From assembly GCF_001411555.2 (NCBI RefSeq), contig NC_049909.1:13946686-14010685 (forward strand): a stretch of 64,000 nt of DNA. The letters run 5' to 3'. The notes under the pieces were generated by a model. That model was not told the origin of the DNA and did not search any database. It saw only the letters and a list, made by a program, of their open reading frames with translations. The stretch is from Juglans regia (lineage: Eukaryota; Streptophyta; Magnoliopsida; Fagales; Juglandaceae). The translations under genes and the position numbers were made by a program. Below, piece by piece: positions 25,381 to 37,639 of the stretch (its first letter is position 1; every line of letters starts with the position of its first letter).

Positions 25381-28300
25381 GTAATCTTTTGTCCACTTTC
25401 TTTTTCTTACAATTGCTTCTTCACGCCATCCTTCTCTTTGCCCTTTTCACTCTCTTCCTTGTCTCTTTCTTCTCCTTCTTCTTTCCTTTGTTTCCTCATC
25501 TTCTTCCTCTTCATCTTCCACTTCTTCTTCCTCACTCCTCCATTTCCTCCTCCTACTTCTCTTAAATGATGAATTCACATAAAGATGAATTCACTCCACT
25601 TAAATGATACAACTGCTGACAACTACGGATTAGCATGGTCTAGTAGAGTTACTTTTTTAATTCTCATACAATATGAGTGTACGATGAATTAGAGATTGTA
25701 ATGTAATATTTGTGGAGTGTGCCGCGAATTTAGTTAGCATTTACAAATCTACTAAAGCTTATTCTCTCGATATGAATTGCAGAAAACTGTGGATTAGCAT
25801 GGTCGAGTTGAGTTACTTTTTTAATTCTCATACAATATGAGAGAGTATACAATGAATTAGAGATTGTAATGTAATATTTGTGGAGTGTGTCGCGGATTTA
25901 GTTGGTTATCCACAATAAAAAAAGAATAGTGGAGATTGTCAAAAGAAAAACTCTCTCGTTGAAGATCTTTCAGTGAAATCAAGGTATGAGATTCTTTATT
26001 ACGTTATATTATAATAATACTGTCTTGATTTTTTTTTCTGTATATTATCTTATATTGGTGTTATATAGACTATGTTAGTTGTTTTCTTTTTCTTTACTTT
26101 CTTCACTCAATTCTTACGATGGATATCATTGGTGCCCAGGTATTTATTTTAGATTAAGCAATTTGCATTATCACTCCTGCAGAATATAATACTATGATTG
26201 AGGTGAGTTTATCTATAAACTTTTATATGAATATGGTACATATTTTTAAATAGACAAGTCATTGGAGATCAAAATGGCTATAGCCTTTTATTAAACCGCA
26301 AGGGTTGGCAATTATGTGCCCACTCTCCCTGATTTTTTCATATCACATATTTATCATTAATCTTTTGTCTACTTTCTTTTTCTCACATTCTCCCCACACC
26401 ACGCTTCTTACTCTTTGCCATTTTTACTCTCATCTCCTTCTTCTCCTTCCATTTTTCCTCATCTTCCTCTATTTCCTTTCGTCTTCTTCCTTTTCTTCTC
26501 CCTCCTCCTCTTCCTCTTCCTCTTCTTGTACTTACTCTTCCTTTAAAAGGGTGAAATAGCCCCCAAGAAGATATTTTGTTGGTGCAATAGAGGTATGTAT
26601 TGTTTTATTCCATTATGCTAAAAACATTCTAATGTTGGTATGAAACAATGTGTTTTTTTTTTTAGTCAAATCTTATGATTGATCAAATTTATAATGTACA
26701 ACAATCAAAATATGATACAAAAAATAGGAAAAAATAAGTCGTAAAACCAAAACCACAAATCCATAACCACTAACAATATTCAAAACAACAAAGCTGCCAC
26801 TATGTTTCCATGACACCACCACCACCACCACCACCACAAACAATACTCAAAATCAAAGCACACCACTGACGCAACAAATAATATTCATAACTTTGAAATC
26901 AATACCAACATCACAACTAATATTAAAAACTACAAATCTATTTAAAACTCCACTGTTAAAGTACAAGGAATCCAACACCACTTACCCATTATAAGGTACA
27001 AATCTACAAAAACTCATTCTCTCGATATATATTTAAGGTGACTTTAACACGACCTGTCCAACACATCGGCACATAAAGATGATTTCGTTCCATATAAATG
27101 AAACAATTGTGGACAACTGCGGATTATCATGGTCTAGTAGAGTTAATTTTTTAATTCTCGTAGAATATGGGTGTACAATGAATTAGAGATTGTAATGTAA
27201 TATTTGTGAAGTGTGCTATAGATTTAGTTGGTTATCCACCATCATAAAAGAATACTTAGAGTGGAGATTGTCAAAAGAAAAACTCTCACATTGAAGATCT
27301 TTCAGTGCAATCAAGATATGTGATTCTTTATTACGTAGAGTTATAATAATATCGTCTAGATAGTTTTTTTTTCTTTTTTTTTTTCGTGTGAGTATCTTAT
27401 ATTGGAGTCATATAGACTATGTTAGTTGTTTTCCTATTCTTTACTTTGTTTCACTCAACTCTTATGATGGATCTCATTGGTGCCAAGGTATTTATTTTGG
27501 ATTAGCCAATTTCCATTATCACTCATAACGAATACTATACTATGTTTGAGTAGATTTTATCTATAAAGTTTATATTAATGGTACATAGTTTTAGATAGAC
27601 TTGTCGTAGGACGTCAAAATGGCTATAGCCTTTTATTAACCTGCAAGGGTTGTTAATTACTTGCCCACTCTCCCTGATTTTTTCACATAACATATTTATT
27701 GTTAATCTTTTCTCCACCTTTATTTTTCTCACATTCTCTCTACGGCACTCTTCTTCATGCCCACCTCCTCTTTGACATTTTCACTCTTTTATCTTCTTCT
27801 TCTCCTTCATCTTTTCCTCATATTCCTTTGTTTCATCCTCATCTCCTTCCTCTTCATTTTCCCCTTCTTCTTCATCCCTTTCTTCCAATTATTCCTCCTC
27901 TCCTCCTATTCCACTTCCACCTTCTCTTCCTTTTCATCTTCTAGTACTTACTCTTCATTTTCATCTTCTTGTACTTACTTTTCCTTTACATCTTCCACTT
28001 CATGTTCTTCTACTTCTACTTCTCCATTGTATATTTAAAGGGTGGAACAACCCCAAGAAGATATTTTGTTGGTACAATAGAGGTATGGATTTCTTTATTC
28101 CAATATGCTTGAATAATATTCTAATGTTGGTATGAAACAAAAATTTCTTTCTTTTTAATCAAATCTTATGATTGCTCAAATTTGCAATTTACAATAATCA
28201 AAATATGATAGAAAAAATAGGGAAAAAAAGTCACAAAAACAACAACACAACTCTATAACCACTAAAAATATTCAAAACAACAAAGCCCCTGCCACCAGGG

Positions 28301-30784
28301 CTCCATGACATCACCACCACCACAAACAATACTCAAAATCAAAGCACACCACTATGGCCACCCCATTGACACAACAAATAATATTCATAACTTTGAAATC
28401 AATACCAACATCACAAATAATATTTAAAACTGTACATCTATTTAAAAATCCACTATTGAAGTACAATGAATCCAACATCACTTACCCAACATAAGGTAAA
28501 AATCTACTAATGCTTATTCTCTCGTGTATTTACGATGACTTCAGGACCACCTGTCCAACATATCGAATTCAAATAAAAATATGACTTCAGTCCACTTAAA
28601 TATGTCTTCTCCCGATATGTATTTAAGGTGACTTGCACATCACATGTCTAACATATCGAATTCACATAAATATGATTTCATTCCACTTAAATGATACAGT
28701 TGCATACAACTGCAGATTAGCATGGTCTAGGAGAGTTAGTTTTTTAATTCTCATACAATATGAGTGTACAATGAATCAGAGGTTGTAACGTAATATTTGT
28801 AGAATTTGTTGTGTATTTAGTTGGTTATCCAACGTTGGAAAAGAAAACTTAGAGTTGAAATTGTCAAAAGAAAAACTCTCTCGTTTAAGATCTTTCAGTG
28901 CAATCAAGGTATGAAACAATGTGTTCTTTTCTTTTAGTTAAATCTTATGATTGCTCAAATTTGCAATGTAAACCAATCAAAATATGATACAAAAAGTAGG
29001 GAAAAAAACAATGACAAACCCAACACCAAAAATCCAGAACCACTAACAATATTTAGAATGAAAAAGCTAGCCACAATTGTTCCATGACATCAACACCTCC
29101 TCAAAATTACTGAAAATCAAAGTACATCACTATGGCCACAACAAATAATATTCGTAACTTTGAAATCAATGTTATTACAAATAATATGTAAAACTACAAA
29201 TCTATTTAAACCACCACTATTGAAGTACAAGGAATCCAACATCCCCTACCATAAGGAACAAATATACTAAAACTTGTTCTCTCGATATGTATTTAAGGTG
29301 ACTTCAACACCATCTGTCCAACATATCGAATTCACATAAAGATGATTTCAATCCACTTAAATGATAGAACTGCAGATTAGAATGGCCTAGTAAAGTAAGT
29401 TTTTAATTCTCATACAATATATTGTCAAAAGAAAAACTCTCTCATTAAAGATCTGTCAGTGCAATCAAGGTATGAGATTCTTTATTACGTTATGTTATAA
29501 TAATATTGTCTTAATAGTTTTTTTTTTCCGTATATTATTTGATATTGGTGTCATATAGACTATATTAGTTGTTTTCTTATTCTTTGCTTTTTTTCACTCA
29601 ACTCTTATGATGGATCTCATTGGTGCCTAGGTATTTATTCTGGAGTAAGTAATTTGCATTATCACTCATGCAGAATATAATACTATGATTGAGGTGATTT
29701 TACCTATAAACTTTTATATTAATATGGTACATATTTTTAAATAGACATGTCTTAGTAGGTCAAAATGGTCATAGCCTTTTATTAACTTGCAAGGGTTGGA
29801 AATTACTGTCCACCTTCCCTGAGTTTTTCATATAACATATTTATCGTTTATCTTTTGTCCACTTTCTTTTTCTCACATTCTCTCCACAGCTTGCTTCTGC
29901 ATGTCCTCCTTCTCTTTGCCTTTTTCATTCTCTTCCTTGTCTTCTTCTTCTCCCTTTGCTTTTAATCATCTTCCTCTGTTTCCTCATCTTCTTCTTCTTC
30001 CTCTTCATCTTCCCTTGCTTCTTTTGTGTTTTCTTCTAGTTCTTCCTCCGCTCCCTCCTCATCTTCCTCTTTTCTTCTTGCACTTGCTTTTCCGTTTCAT
30101 CTTCATCTTCCTCTTCCTCTTCTACTTCTACTTCTCCTTTGTATATTGTTAAATGGGAGGAGCAGCCCCCATGAAGATCTTTTGCTGGTGTAATAGAGGT
30201 ATGGATTTCTTTTATTCCATAATATTCCAATGTTGGAATGAAACAATGACGTTCTTTCTTTTTAGGCAAATCTTATTATTGCTCATATTTGCAATGTACA
30301 CCAATAAAATATGATATAAAAAATTGAAAAAAAAAACAGCTACAAAACCAACGCCACAAATCCATAACTAGTAATAACATCAATGCCCGCCACCTTAACT
30401 CCATGACATCACCACCACTACAAACAATACTCAAACTCAAAGCACACCACTATGGCCATACCACCGACACAACAAATAATATTCATAACTTTGAAATCGA
30501 TACCAATATCACAAATAATATTTAAAATTACAAATCTATCTAAAACTCAACGAATCCAACACCACTTACCTAGCGTAATGTACAAATCTACTAATACTTA
30601 CTCGATATGTATTTAAGGTGACTTTAGCACTGCCTGTCCCACATTTTGAATTCACATAAAGATACTTCACTCCACTTAAATGATACAATTGCGGAAAACT
30701 TCGGATTAACAAGGTCTAGTAGAGTTAGTTTTTTATTCTCATACAATATGAGTGTACAATGAATTAGAAGTTGTAATGTAATTT
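25381..30784 (+). repeat. Array block 3: partial A, then B, C and D monomers, second copy
   Basis: A clipped A monomer (25381-25560) has an internal deletion joining the TC-rich tract to the downstream landmark. A short re-duplicated stretch follows at 25570-25900. Then come B (TC tract 26367), C (27710) and D (29858), parallel to 21166, 22562 and 24203. Shared private spellings of the D monomer, such as cccacattttgaattc and gattaacaaggtc, pair 24880-25096 with 30570-30784. Confidence 0.75.
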
Positions 30785-31303
30785 TGAGGGGAGTAATCCC
30801 CAGGACTGGGCTTGGGTCCAAGCATGAGGCTTGGGCCAGGCCGAGTTGGCTGAGAAGGCCCACGAAGAGAAGCAACCAAGTAGAGTACATTGACATGAGG
30901 ATGAAAAGCAGAACAATCTAACACCATTACAGGCTGACAGTCAAGGAGATCCCCTGACCCTGAATCCTAGCACCCTAACTAGTCAAAGAGGTGGACGTGC
31001 CTGACCAAGAGCACACCGCATTAATGGAACGAAAGAGACCACACCAAGAAGGGGAGCCACGCTGAATTTAATGAGTCATGGGGCTCGACAGGCCACGACG
31101 TGCCTCCTAGGGTGTCAGAGACTGTTGTAATTAGGTCTGACTGGTCTGCAAATTGTTAGATTGTTTCTTGCTCTCCTACACTGAAACTAACTTAAGCATC
31201 GAAGGTACCACGGACCTCGAGCCCCCCATTCTCCATTTTTATGGGAACCAGGACTGAGTCCATCCGCGTGGAGTTGCCCAAGCCTCGAAACACGACATTC
31301 ACA
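30785..31303 (+). mobile_element. 5' LTR of a Tat-type Ty3/gypsy element
   Basis: The LTR starts TGAGGGGAGTAATCCCC at the array border and is taken to end ...TTCACA at 31303. It is followed by ttggtttcgtctgtgg, a decayed form of the TTGGCGCCGTCTGTGG primer-binding region known from Tat/Retand-like plant elements. Length is about 520 bp. The exact 3' limit is uncertain because another CA lies six bases earlier. No 3' LTR was found downstream in the window. Confidence 0.7.
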
Positions 31304-31320
31304 TTGGTTTCGTCTGTGGT
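31304..31320 (+). promoter_or_regulatory. Degenerate primer-binding site
   Basis: ttggtttcgtctgtgg follows the LTR end and differs from the usual ttggcgccgtctgtgg at the gcgcc core, changes compatible with C-to-T decay. tRNA-Asp is the expected primer type for TGGCGCC-starting sites. Confidence 0.5.
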
Positions 31321-31326
31321 ATTTTA

Positions 31327-32600
31327 TTTTGTATAGTAGCATATCCTTCGCATGCAGGCAATAACACTCTCCCAAGCCTTACATCGTGAAAAAGAATAAC
31401 TCGAAGCAATGGAAGCAAGAACCAACAAATAAGCTGAGATGATAAGAAAACTAATGGAGGAAGTGATGGCTCTCCGCCAGGAAAATGTCTCCCTGCGGAG
31501 GGCCAGCGGGCACCTGGAGGGAGGCGAGCAGAGCCACCACTCTGAGTCTCGTCCAGCCCCTAAAGTAGCAGTAGCCGAAGAAAAGCAACACAGAATGCAC
31601 CTTGAATTCCCGAATCTTGGGGACAAATACGCTGAGATGGTCAAGCTGGTAGGCACAACGTCAACGGTGGACCAGCTGCTCACCAGTGCGGAGCTACCAT
31701 ATAGGACTAAAGTTATGGTAGTCCTTCTCCCCCAAGATTTAAAGTCTCGCAGATTGATGCGTATGACAGGTCAAAGGGGAGGCGAGCAAAGCCACCACTC
31801 TGAGTCCCATCGAGTCCTTGAAGTAGCAGCAGCCAAAGAAGAGTAACACAGAATGCGCCTCGAGTTCTGGTGAGAGGTCGCATGCAAGGCATTCCCTTTC
31901 ACTCCAAAGGGGACGACAAGGGCATGGTTCGGGTCTCTGCCACTCAGGATCGTCGACAGCTTCTCTAAGTTGGCTCTCGACTCTTCCTAACACAATTCAT
32001 GGCGAGTCGGAAAAAGAGGCGATCGGCCGCCTACCTCTTGATGGTGAAACAACGACACGACGAAAGTTTGAAGTCGTACCACTCTCGGTTCAATAGGGAG
32101 TGCATGACAACAGATGACCAAGATGAAAAGATCACCTTGGCAGTTCTGCTGGGGGGGTCTGGCCCCGTAATCCCTTCATGACCGAGATCTCATGGAAGAC
32201 CCCAACTTCGTTAACTTCGTTGAGGGAGTTCATGCACCGAGTCGACAATTTTATCAACGCCAAAGATACGCGTCAGGCACTGATGGCCCCCCGAAAGACT
32301 GAGTTGGAGAGGGCAGACAAGAAAGCCGTCAGCTAGAGTGGCAGGGTGAGCTGATAAGGTAACAAAAAGAAGACGCTCGAGATCAAAAGCACGGAAGAGC
32401 AGCCCACTCGTGGGTAGGTCAGACCGTGCACCCACTCCAACATGGTTGTGGAGATTGAAAGAGACCAGAGCCCACAGGGTGAATAGTGACAAGGCTTTTC
32501 CCGCTCTTAGTAATGCACCTACCATAAAATCAACAGCCATCGAACAGAAGATTGCTTCATCAGAAAAGGGAAGATGGAGGAGTTGGAAGCTCTACTAGAC
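31327..32600 (+). pseudogene. Tat-type gypsy gag remnant
   Basis: Broken plus-strand frames carry gag features. The first is a charged, coiled-coil-like start (MIRKLMEEVMALRQENVSLR, 31439 onward). The second is a MVKQRHDESLKSYHSRFNRE stretch (about 32040-32100), which resembles the retrotransposon gag core QRxxESLRxYxxRFNxE of plant gypsy elements, followed by FMTEISWKTP and REFMHRVDNFI in a second frame. Stops and frame changes separate the pieces. A direct repeat lies inside: about 90 bases at 31521-31610 recur at 31781-31870 (gagccaccactctgag, cacagaatgc). No intact zinc knuckle is visible. It belongs with the pol remnant downstream. Confidence 0.7.
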
Positions 32601-32763
32601 TAGTGGGGTGACGAGCGATGCGACCAACGACCCGATGACTGCGCGTGGCCATGGAGAAGTAAGGCAAAGGGCTAGAGAGCGGCCCAAAGTGAGCCCACGC
32701 CAAAGAAGCCCGGCCAAAGGAGATGATCTAGTGGGTGAAATTTGCAAGATAGAAGGAGGGTAC

Positions 32764-33097
32764 GCCAGAGGCGGGACCACCTCCTCAGCAAGGAAGGTCC
32801 ACTCCAAAAGGGCTAGGTACGAGGAAGTGTTCACCACCAGTAGGCAGTCTCTAGCACCATGGACCACAAGAGGGAGACTGCAATAACCTCCAGCGAGAAG
32901 GATGAAGAGGGTATTCTGCACCCTCATGACAAGGAGTCGGGACCACCTCCTCAATAAGGAGGGCCCAAGCCAGAAGGGCTAGGTACGAGAACGTGTTCAC
33001 CGCCAGCATGGCAGTCTCCAGCATTAGGGGCCACTCGAGGGAGACTATCATAACCTTCAGCAAGAAGGATGAGGAGGGTATTATGCACCCTCATGAC
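32764..33097 (+). repeat. Two tandem ~167-bp copies in the gag-pol junction
   Basis: Copy one (32764-32930) and copy two (32931-33097) share gggaccacctcctca, gggctaggtacgag, gtgttcaccnccag and gggtatt-tgcaccctcatgac at a constant offset of 166-167 bases. The copies differ at many sites, so the duplication is old. Confidence 0.85.
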
Positions 33098-36000
33098 GAC
33101 GCCTTAGTAGTGATCGTGTAAATCACCAACTACTTGACAAGAAGGGTCCTGATTGACAACGACAGTTTTACCAATATCCTATTTTGGGAAACCTTCATCT
33201 GGATGGGAATCACGCCCGATTGTTTGCGTTCGGCCTCGACGCCTCTCAAGGGCTTCACTGGAGAAGGCCCCAAGAATGGGTAGCTACCATGGTGGATTTT
33301 CTCACGGTAAAGACCCATTCCTCCTATAGCGCAATCCTGGGGCTGGTCCACCTGAGGGCGGTGACTTCCACATTCCACCTGAAGATGAAGTTCCTAACTC
33401 CCACGGGGGTGGACAAGATTCGTAGCGAGCTGGTCCTACCACGAGAATGCTACGCTCGGAAGCTAAAGCCTGAGGCTATCGAGGTCCGAGCTCTTGAAGG
33501 AGTGCGAGAGGATGCTAGCCCACCTCTGCCTCTGACCCTGACAGAGCTAGACGAGGAAGTAAGTGATGAGCAGGCCCTACGACAAGCAAAACCCAACGAA
33601 CTTCTGGAATTAGTGTTGGTGGATTCGCAGAGACTTGAACGGATTGTTCGGGTGGTAACCAAGATGGCCCCTGAACTGAGCCAATCCATAAAGTAGCTCC
33701 TTGCCGAGCACCAAGACGTGTTCACCTAGAGTCACAAAGAAATGCCCATAATTGACACGTTCGTCATTGAACATAGCCTAAGTGTGGACCCTAAAGTAAA
33801 GAAGATCAAGCAAAAGCGCCGCAGCTTCAATGCGGAAAAGTACGCAACCATCGCCGAAGAGGTAGACCAGCTCCTGGCTGCGGGGTTCATCAAAGAAGTC
33901 CAATATCCCAAGTGGCTCTCCAACATCGTTCTAGTAAAGAAGACAAGCAGGAAATGGAGGATGTGTGTTGTCTTCACCGACCTGAACAAGGCCTACCCGA
34001 AGGACAGCTTTTTGCTACCGCACATAAATTTAATAGTGGACTCGACAGTCGGGCACCCCTACTCAGTTTCATTGATGCGTATTCCGGGTACAATCAAATC
34101 AAAATGAACGCAGACGATGAGGAGAAGGCTACCTTTATCATCGACCGAGGACCCTATTGCTACAAAGCCATACCGTTCGTCCTTAAGAATGCTGGTGCAA
34201 CTTATCAACGTCTGGTTAACCAGATGTACAAAGAGCAGATTAGGCAAAACATGGAGGTCTACGTGAATGACCTCTTGGTCAAAGCAGCAAGACCAAGCAG
34301 CATCTCGCCGATCTTCGGGAAGCCTTTGTAGTGTCGTGGAAGTATAAGATGAAGCTCAACCCACTGAAGTGTGCCTTCGGTGTCAAGTCAGGGAAGTTCC
34401 TGGGCTTAATGGTCTCGAAATGGGGAATTGAGGCCAACCCCGAGAAGGTCAAGGTGATAATGGACATGCCATCGCCATAAAAGATCAACGAGGTTTAGAG
34501 GTTGGCAGGGAGAGTGGCTGCCCTGAGCCGCTTCATCGAAAGTTTGGCTGACCGTTGTCTTCCCTTTTTCAAGGTCCTCAGAAAGGCACGAGAGTGGGAT
34601 GATGAGTGTAGCCAGGCTTTCACCGAACTAAAAGAGTATTTGGCCCACCCGCAACTTCTCAACTAGACCGAGTCGAGGGAAGACTTGACTGTATACCTAG
34701 CAGTGACCCTCGAACGCTGTGTCTGCTATCTTAGTCCACAGCAAGGGAGTAGACCAATGACCCGTCTATTACACGAGTCGTGCTTTTCAGGGAGCCGAGG
34801 CTAGGTACCCCTGAATAGAGATGCTGGCGTTCACATTACTCATCGCCGAAAGACGGCTGAGGCCATATTTCCAAGCCCACTCGATGAAAGTACTCACGGA
34901 TGTCTCCTTTAAAAAAATACTGCAGAAGCCTGATGTGTCCAGTCGGATGACGAATTGGGCGACTTGAGTTGAGCAAATTCGACATCGAGTACCTCCCCAG
35001 CACATTGATAAAAGGGGCAAGTGTTGGCAGACTTCATACCCGAGTTCTCAAACTTTCCTGAAGAAATACCCATCGTACCCCAAGGCAAGCCTGACAGGTC
35101 TACGTCGGCAACTCGTCTTGCCGGGCTAAGTGGTGTAGGCTTGTGTACATAGTCATAAAGTTCGGGGAGGAGCATAACTACGCAATCAACTCAGTTTCAC
35201 AACTACCAATAACAAGGATGAGTACGAGGTGCTACTACCAGGAATGATGGTAGCCAGGTCATTGGGAGCTACAGAGGGCGAGATGAGGTCCGACTCTCTC
35301 CTACCTCCGGTAGGTAGGAGAGGCACGCGACCTCTTCAGTATTTTCACATCTAGCAAATGTCGAGGGGAGAAAACCACAAGGTAGCTCATTTGGCAAAGG
35401 CCGCCTCAAGTCAGGAAGAGGCCCCATTTTCGGATCATACCGTAGCTCGGGCTCAACGTGTCCATGGCTCTCGCAACCAAAGTGGGCCGTCTACATCATA
35501 AAGTTCCTTGACGGGGGCAGGGTCCTGAACGATCAAGAGGAAGTGTGGAAGATCAAAAATAGAATGACATGCTTCACATTGGTGGAAGAGTCTTGTATAG
35601 GAGAGGTTTATCCGAGTCCCTCCTGAGATGCATCTCACCCGAAGAAGCCCAATACGTGCTGGTCGAAATACATGAATGAGTCTGCAAAAATCACTCTGGC
35701 AGAAGAGCGCTAGCCGCTCTGCTGGGTACTACTAGCCCAACTCCATCTGGGATGCAAAGGACTTCGTGAAGAAATGCTTTAAGTGCCAAGAATATGTGCT
35801 AGTCTCCCGCTATCCATTAGAAGAACTGACCCTTCATTGTCTCCCTCTGGCCATGGGGGCTTGACCTTATCGGCCCATTTCCCGGGGGCAAAGGAGGAGT
35901 GAAATTTGTAATGGTGGCAGTCGACTACTTCATGAAATGGGTGGAAACAGAGGCATTGTCGACGATCACGGCCTGGGCCACCTTGAGATTCCTTTGGAAA

Positions 36001-36740
36001 TTCGTAGTCTGTCAGTTCGGCATCCCTCAAAGCTTCATATCGGATAACGTCAGATAGTTTGATTGCTCCTGTTATCGAGAATGGTGGGAGGAACTGATGA
36101 TCAAAGTTAAGTACTCATCTCTGGGGCACCCCACAAGCAAATGGACAAGCAAAGGCCAGCAACAAGACATCGTTATTTCTGAAGAAGAAGTTGGGAGACC
36201 AAAAGGGGAGATGAGCCGAAGAACTTCCCGGTGTGCTATGCGCCTACCAAACGTCCATCAAGACCCCCACTGGAGAAACACCCTTCGTGCTTGTCTACGG
36301 GACCGAAGTTGTTAACCTAGTACAGGTGGGAATGTCAATGTTCCTGATTTAGCACTTCAACCCAGACCACAACGACGAAGGATTAAAAGAGAACCTGGAC
36401 GTCCTGGAAGAAAAATATGAGAAGAGGCAGAGAGTCGGACATTGAGCAACAATCCAAAGGTTGAACGATACTTCAACAAATGAGTCCGACTCTGGGCATT
36501 CAAGATAGAAGACATGGTCCTAAAGCAAACAGGTGTCACCACCTAGGAAGAAGGAAAGTTCGGACCTCGATGGGAAGGGCCATTTGTGGTAACGACAAGA
36601 GGAAGGCCCATCTCTTATTGTCTGAAGGACCAAGAAAGCTGCAAACTGCCTCACCCATGGAATGCCGAGCATTTGAGAAAGTACTTTGTTTGAGGGCCAG
36701 AATGTCGCCCGACGATGTAACCAACAACTTATCAATGAAA
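33098..36740 (+). pseudogene. Tat-type gypsy pol remnant: protease, reverse transcriptase, RNase H, integrase
   Basis: Domain order is protease-RT-RNase H-integrase, the gypsy order. The protease piece reads RRVLIDNDSFTNILFW (about 33140-33190), where family members have the DNGSS active site, so its catalytic motif is altered. The frame at 33184-33990 gives KPEAIEVRAL, an RT start (IAEEVDQLLAAGFIKEV) and KWRMCVVFTDLNKAYPKDSF. A frameshift near 34060 leads to IDAYSGYNQIKMNADDEEKATF and VYVNDLLVKA, where YVDD is expected. RNase H-like traces follow (LAGRVAALSRFIE, about 34500). Integrase is visible as WPWGLDLIGPFPGGKGGVKF (35840-35900) and VVCQFGIPQSFISDN. Stops occur at 33694 and 33730 and throughout. 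It is a dead element. Confidence 0.85.
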
Positions 36741-36763
36741 AAACACTATAGAAGCCTCAATCA

Positions 36764-37480
36764 TACAAGCCCAGTCACTAGATTGGCTGCGATGCATTAG
36801 CTAAGGGCTAGAGCCTCCTGAGCTCTGTCCCATCAACAGCCAATCAGACACAAGTTCATTGACTTGCAGACCTTCGTGTTACAAGCCCAGTCTCTGGATT
36901 GGTCGCAATGCATTGGCTAAGAGCCAAAGCCTCTCGAGCTCTACCCCTCCAACAGCCAGTCGAACACAAGTCCCTTGAATTGTTCGACATTCGTGCTACA
37001 AGCCCAATCTCTGGATTGGCCCATGTATTGGCTAAGGGCCATAGTCCCCCGAGCTCTACCCCACCAATAGCCAGTCGGAACACAAGTCTCCTGACTTGTT
37101 GATCTTCATGCTACAAGCCCAATCTCTAGATTGGCCGCGATGCATTGGCTAAGGGCTAGAGCCTCCCAAGCTTTACCCTACCAACAGTCAGTCAGACATA
37201 AGTCCTTTGACTTGCAGACCTTCGTGGTTCAAGTCCAGTCTCTAAATTGACCACGATGCATTGGCTAAGGGCCAGAGCCCCCCGAGCTCTGCCCCACCAA
37301 CAGCCAGTCGAGCACAAGTCCCTTGACTTGTCGATTTTCGCTCTACAAGCCGAGTCCCTTGACTTGTCACGATTCATTGGCTAAAGGCTAGAGCCTACCA
37401 AGCTCTGTCGGCCAGAGCCTACCGAACTCTGCCCCGTCCACAGCCAGTCAGGGACACAAGTCCCTTGACTTGCCGATCTT
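36764..37480 (+). repeat. Six tandem ~116-bp repeats downstream of pol
   Basis: Units start with tacaagcccagtctctggattg or a close variant at 36764, 36880, 36997, 37112, 37228 and 37344, a period of 115-117 bp. Each contains gcattggctaagggc, a gagc..ccgagctct segment and cagccagtc..acacaagtccc. The last unit is rearranged, with a short internal duplication of the agagcctacc phrase. Tandem repeats between pol and the 3' LTR are known in several Tat-lineage elements. Confidence 0.9.
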
Positions 37481-37639
37481 CCTGCAAGGGAGACACGAAG
37501 AGCAATGAACGAAAGAGTAAAAGAATAAGGCAACAAGAGTAAAGGAAACACAATCACAGTAGAATCATGAAGTATATATATAGCTTGATTGAGCATGAAA
37601 GGCGTAAAACAAAGTAAAGTAACAAAATTAAGACTGTGA

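Larger units (their letters stand above)
13470..30784 (+). repeat. 17-kb array of a ~1.4-kb repeat with several subtypes
   Basis: The same module recurs through this region in one orientation. Its landmarks are: aaggtgacttcaacaccacc, tagcatggtctagtagagtt, attgtcaaaagaaaaactct, gatggatctcattggtg, tatagccttttattaac, a TCTTCC-rich tract, gttggtgcaatagaggtatg, and cccgccaccatggctcc. The attgtcaaaag landmark falls at about 13711, 15063, 16471, 17909, 19311, 20733, 22122, 23128, 23791, 25934, 27267, 28860 and 29421, mostly 1.33-1.44 kb apart. Sequence around the TC-rich tract defines subtypes in the order A B A B A B C D, an LTR piece, then a (partial) B C D. No frame is conserved between copies. 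The Ser/Leu/Pro-rich ORFs come from the TC-rich tract. I know no family with this sequence. Confidence 0.9.

Noticed and set aside
14098..30152. Ser/Leu/Pro-rich ORFs of 60-135 residues throughout the array
   Set aside because: They all come from the TC-rich tract of each monomer, occur in more than one frame at once, and their ends are not conserved between copies.
13470..30784. CRISPR-like regular spacing
   Set aside because: The repeated unit is about 1.4 kb with no unique spacers of constant length, and the genome is a plant.
32211..32954. Minus-strand ORFs of 109 and 119 residues
   Set aside because: They are antisense to the gag and gag-pol junction, partly within the 167-bp duplication, with no conserved domain.
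36097..36800. ORFs of 60-106 residues on both strands
   Set aside because: They are off-frame readings of the decayed integrase region of the gypsy element.
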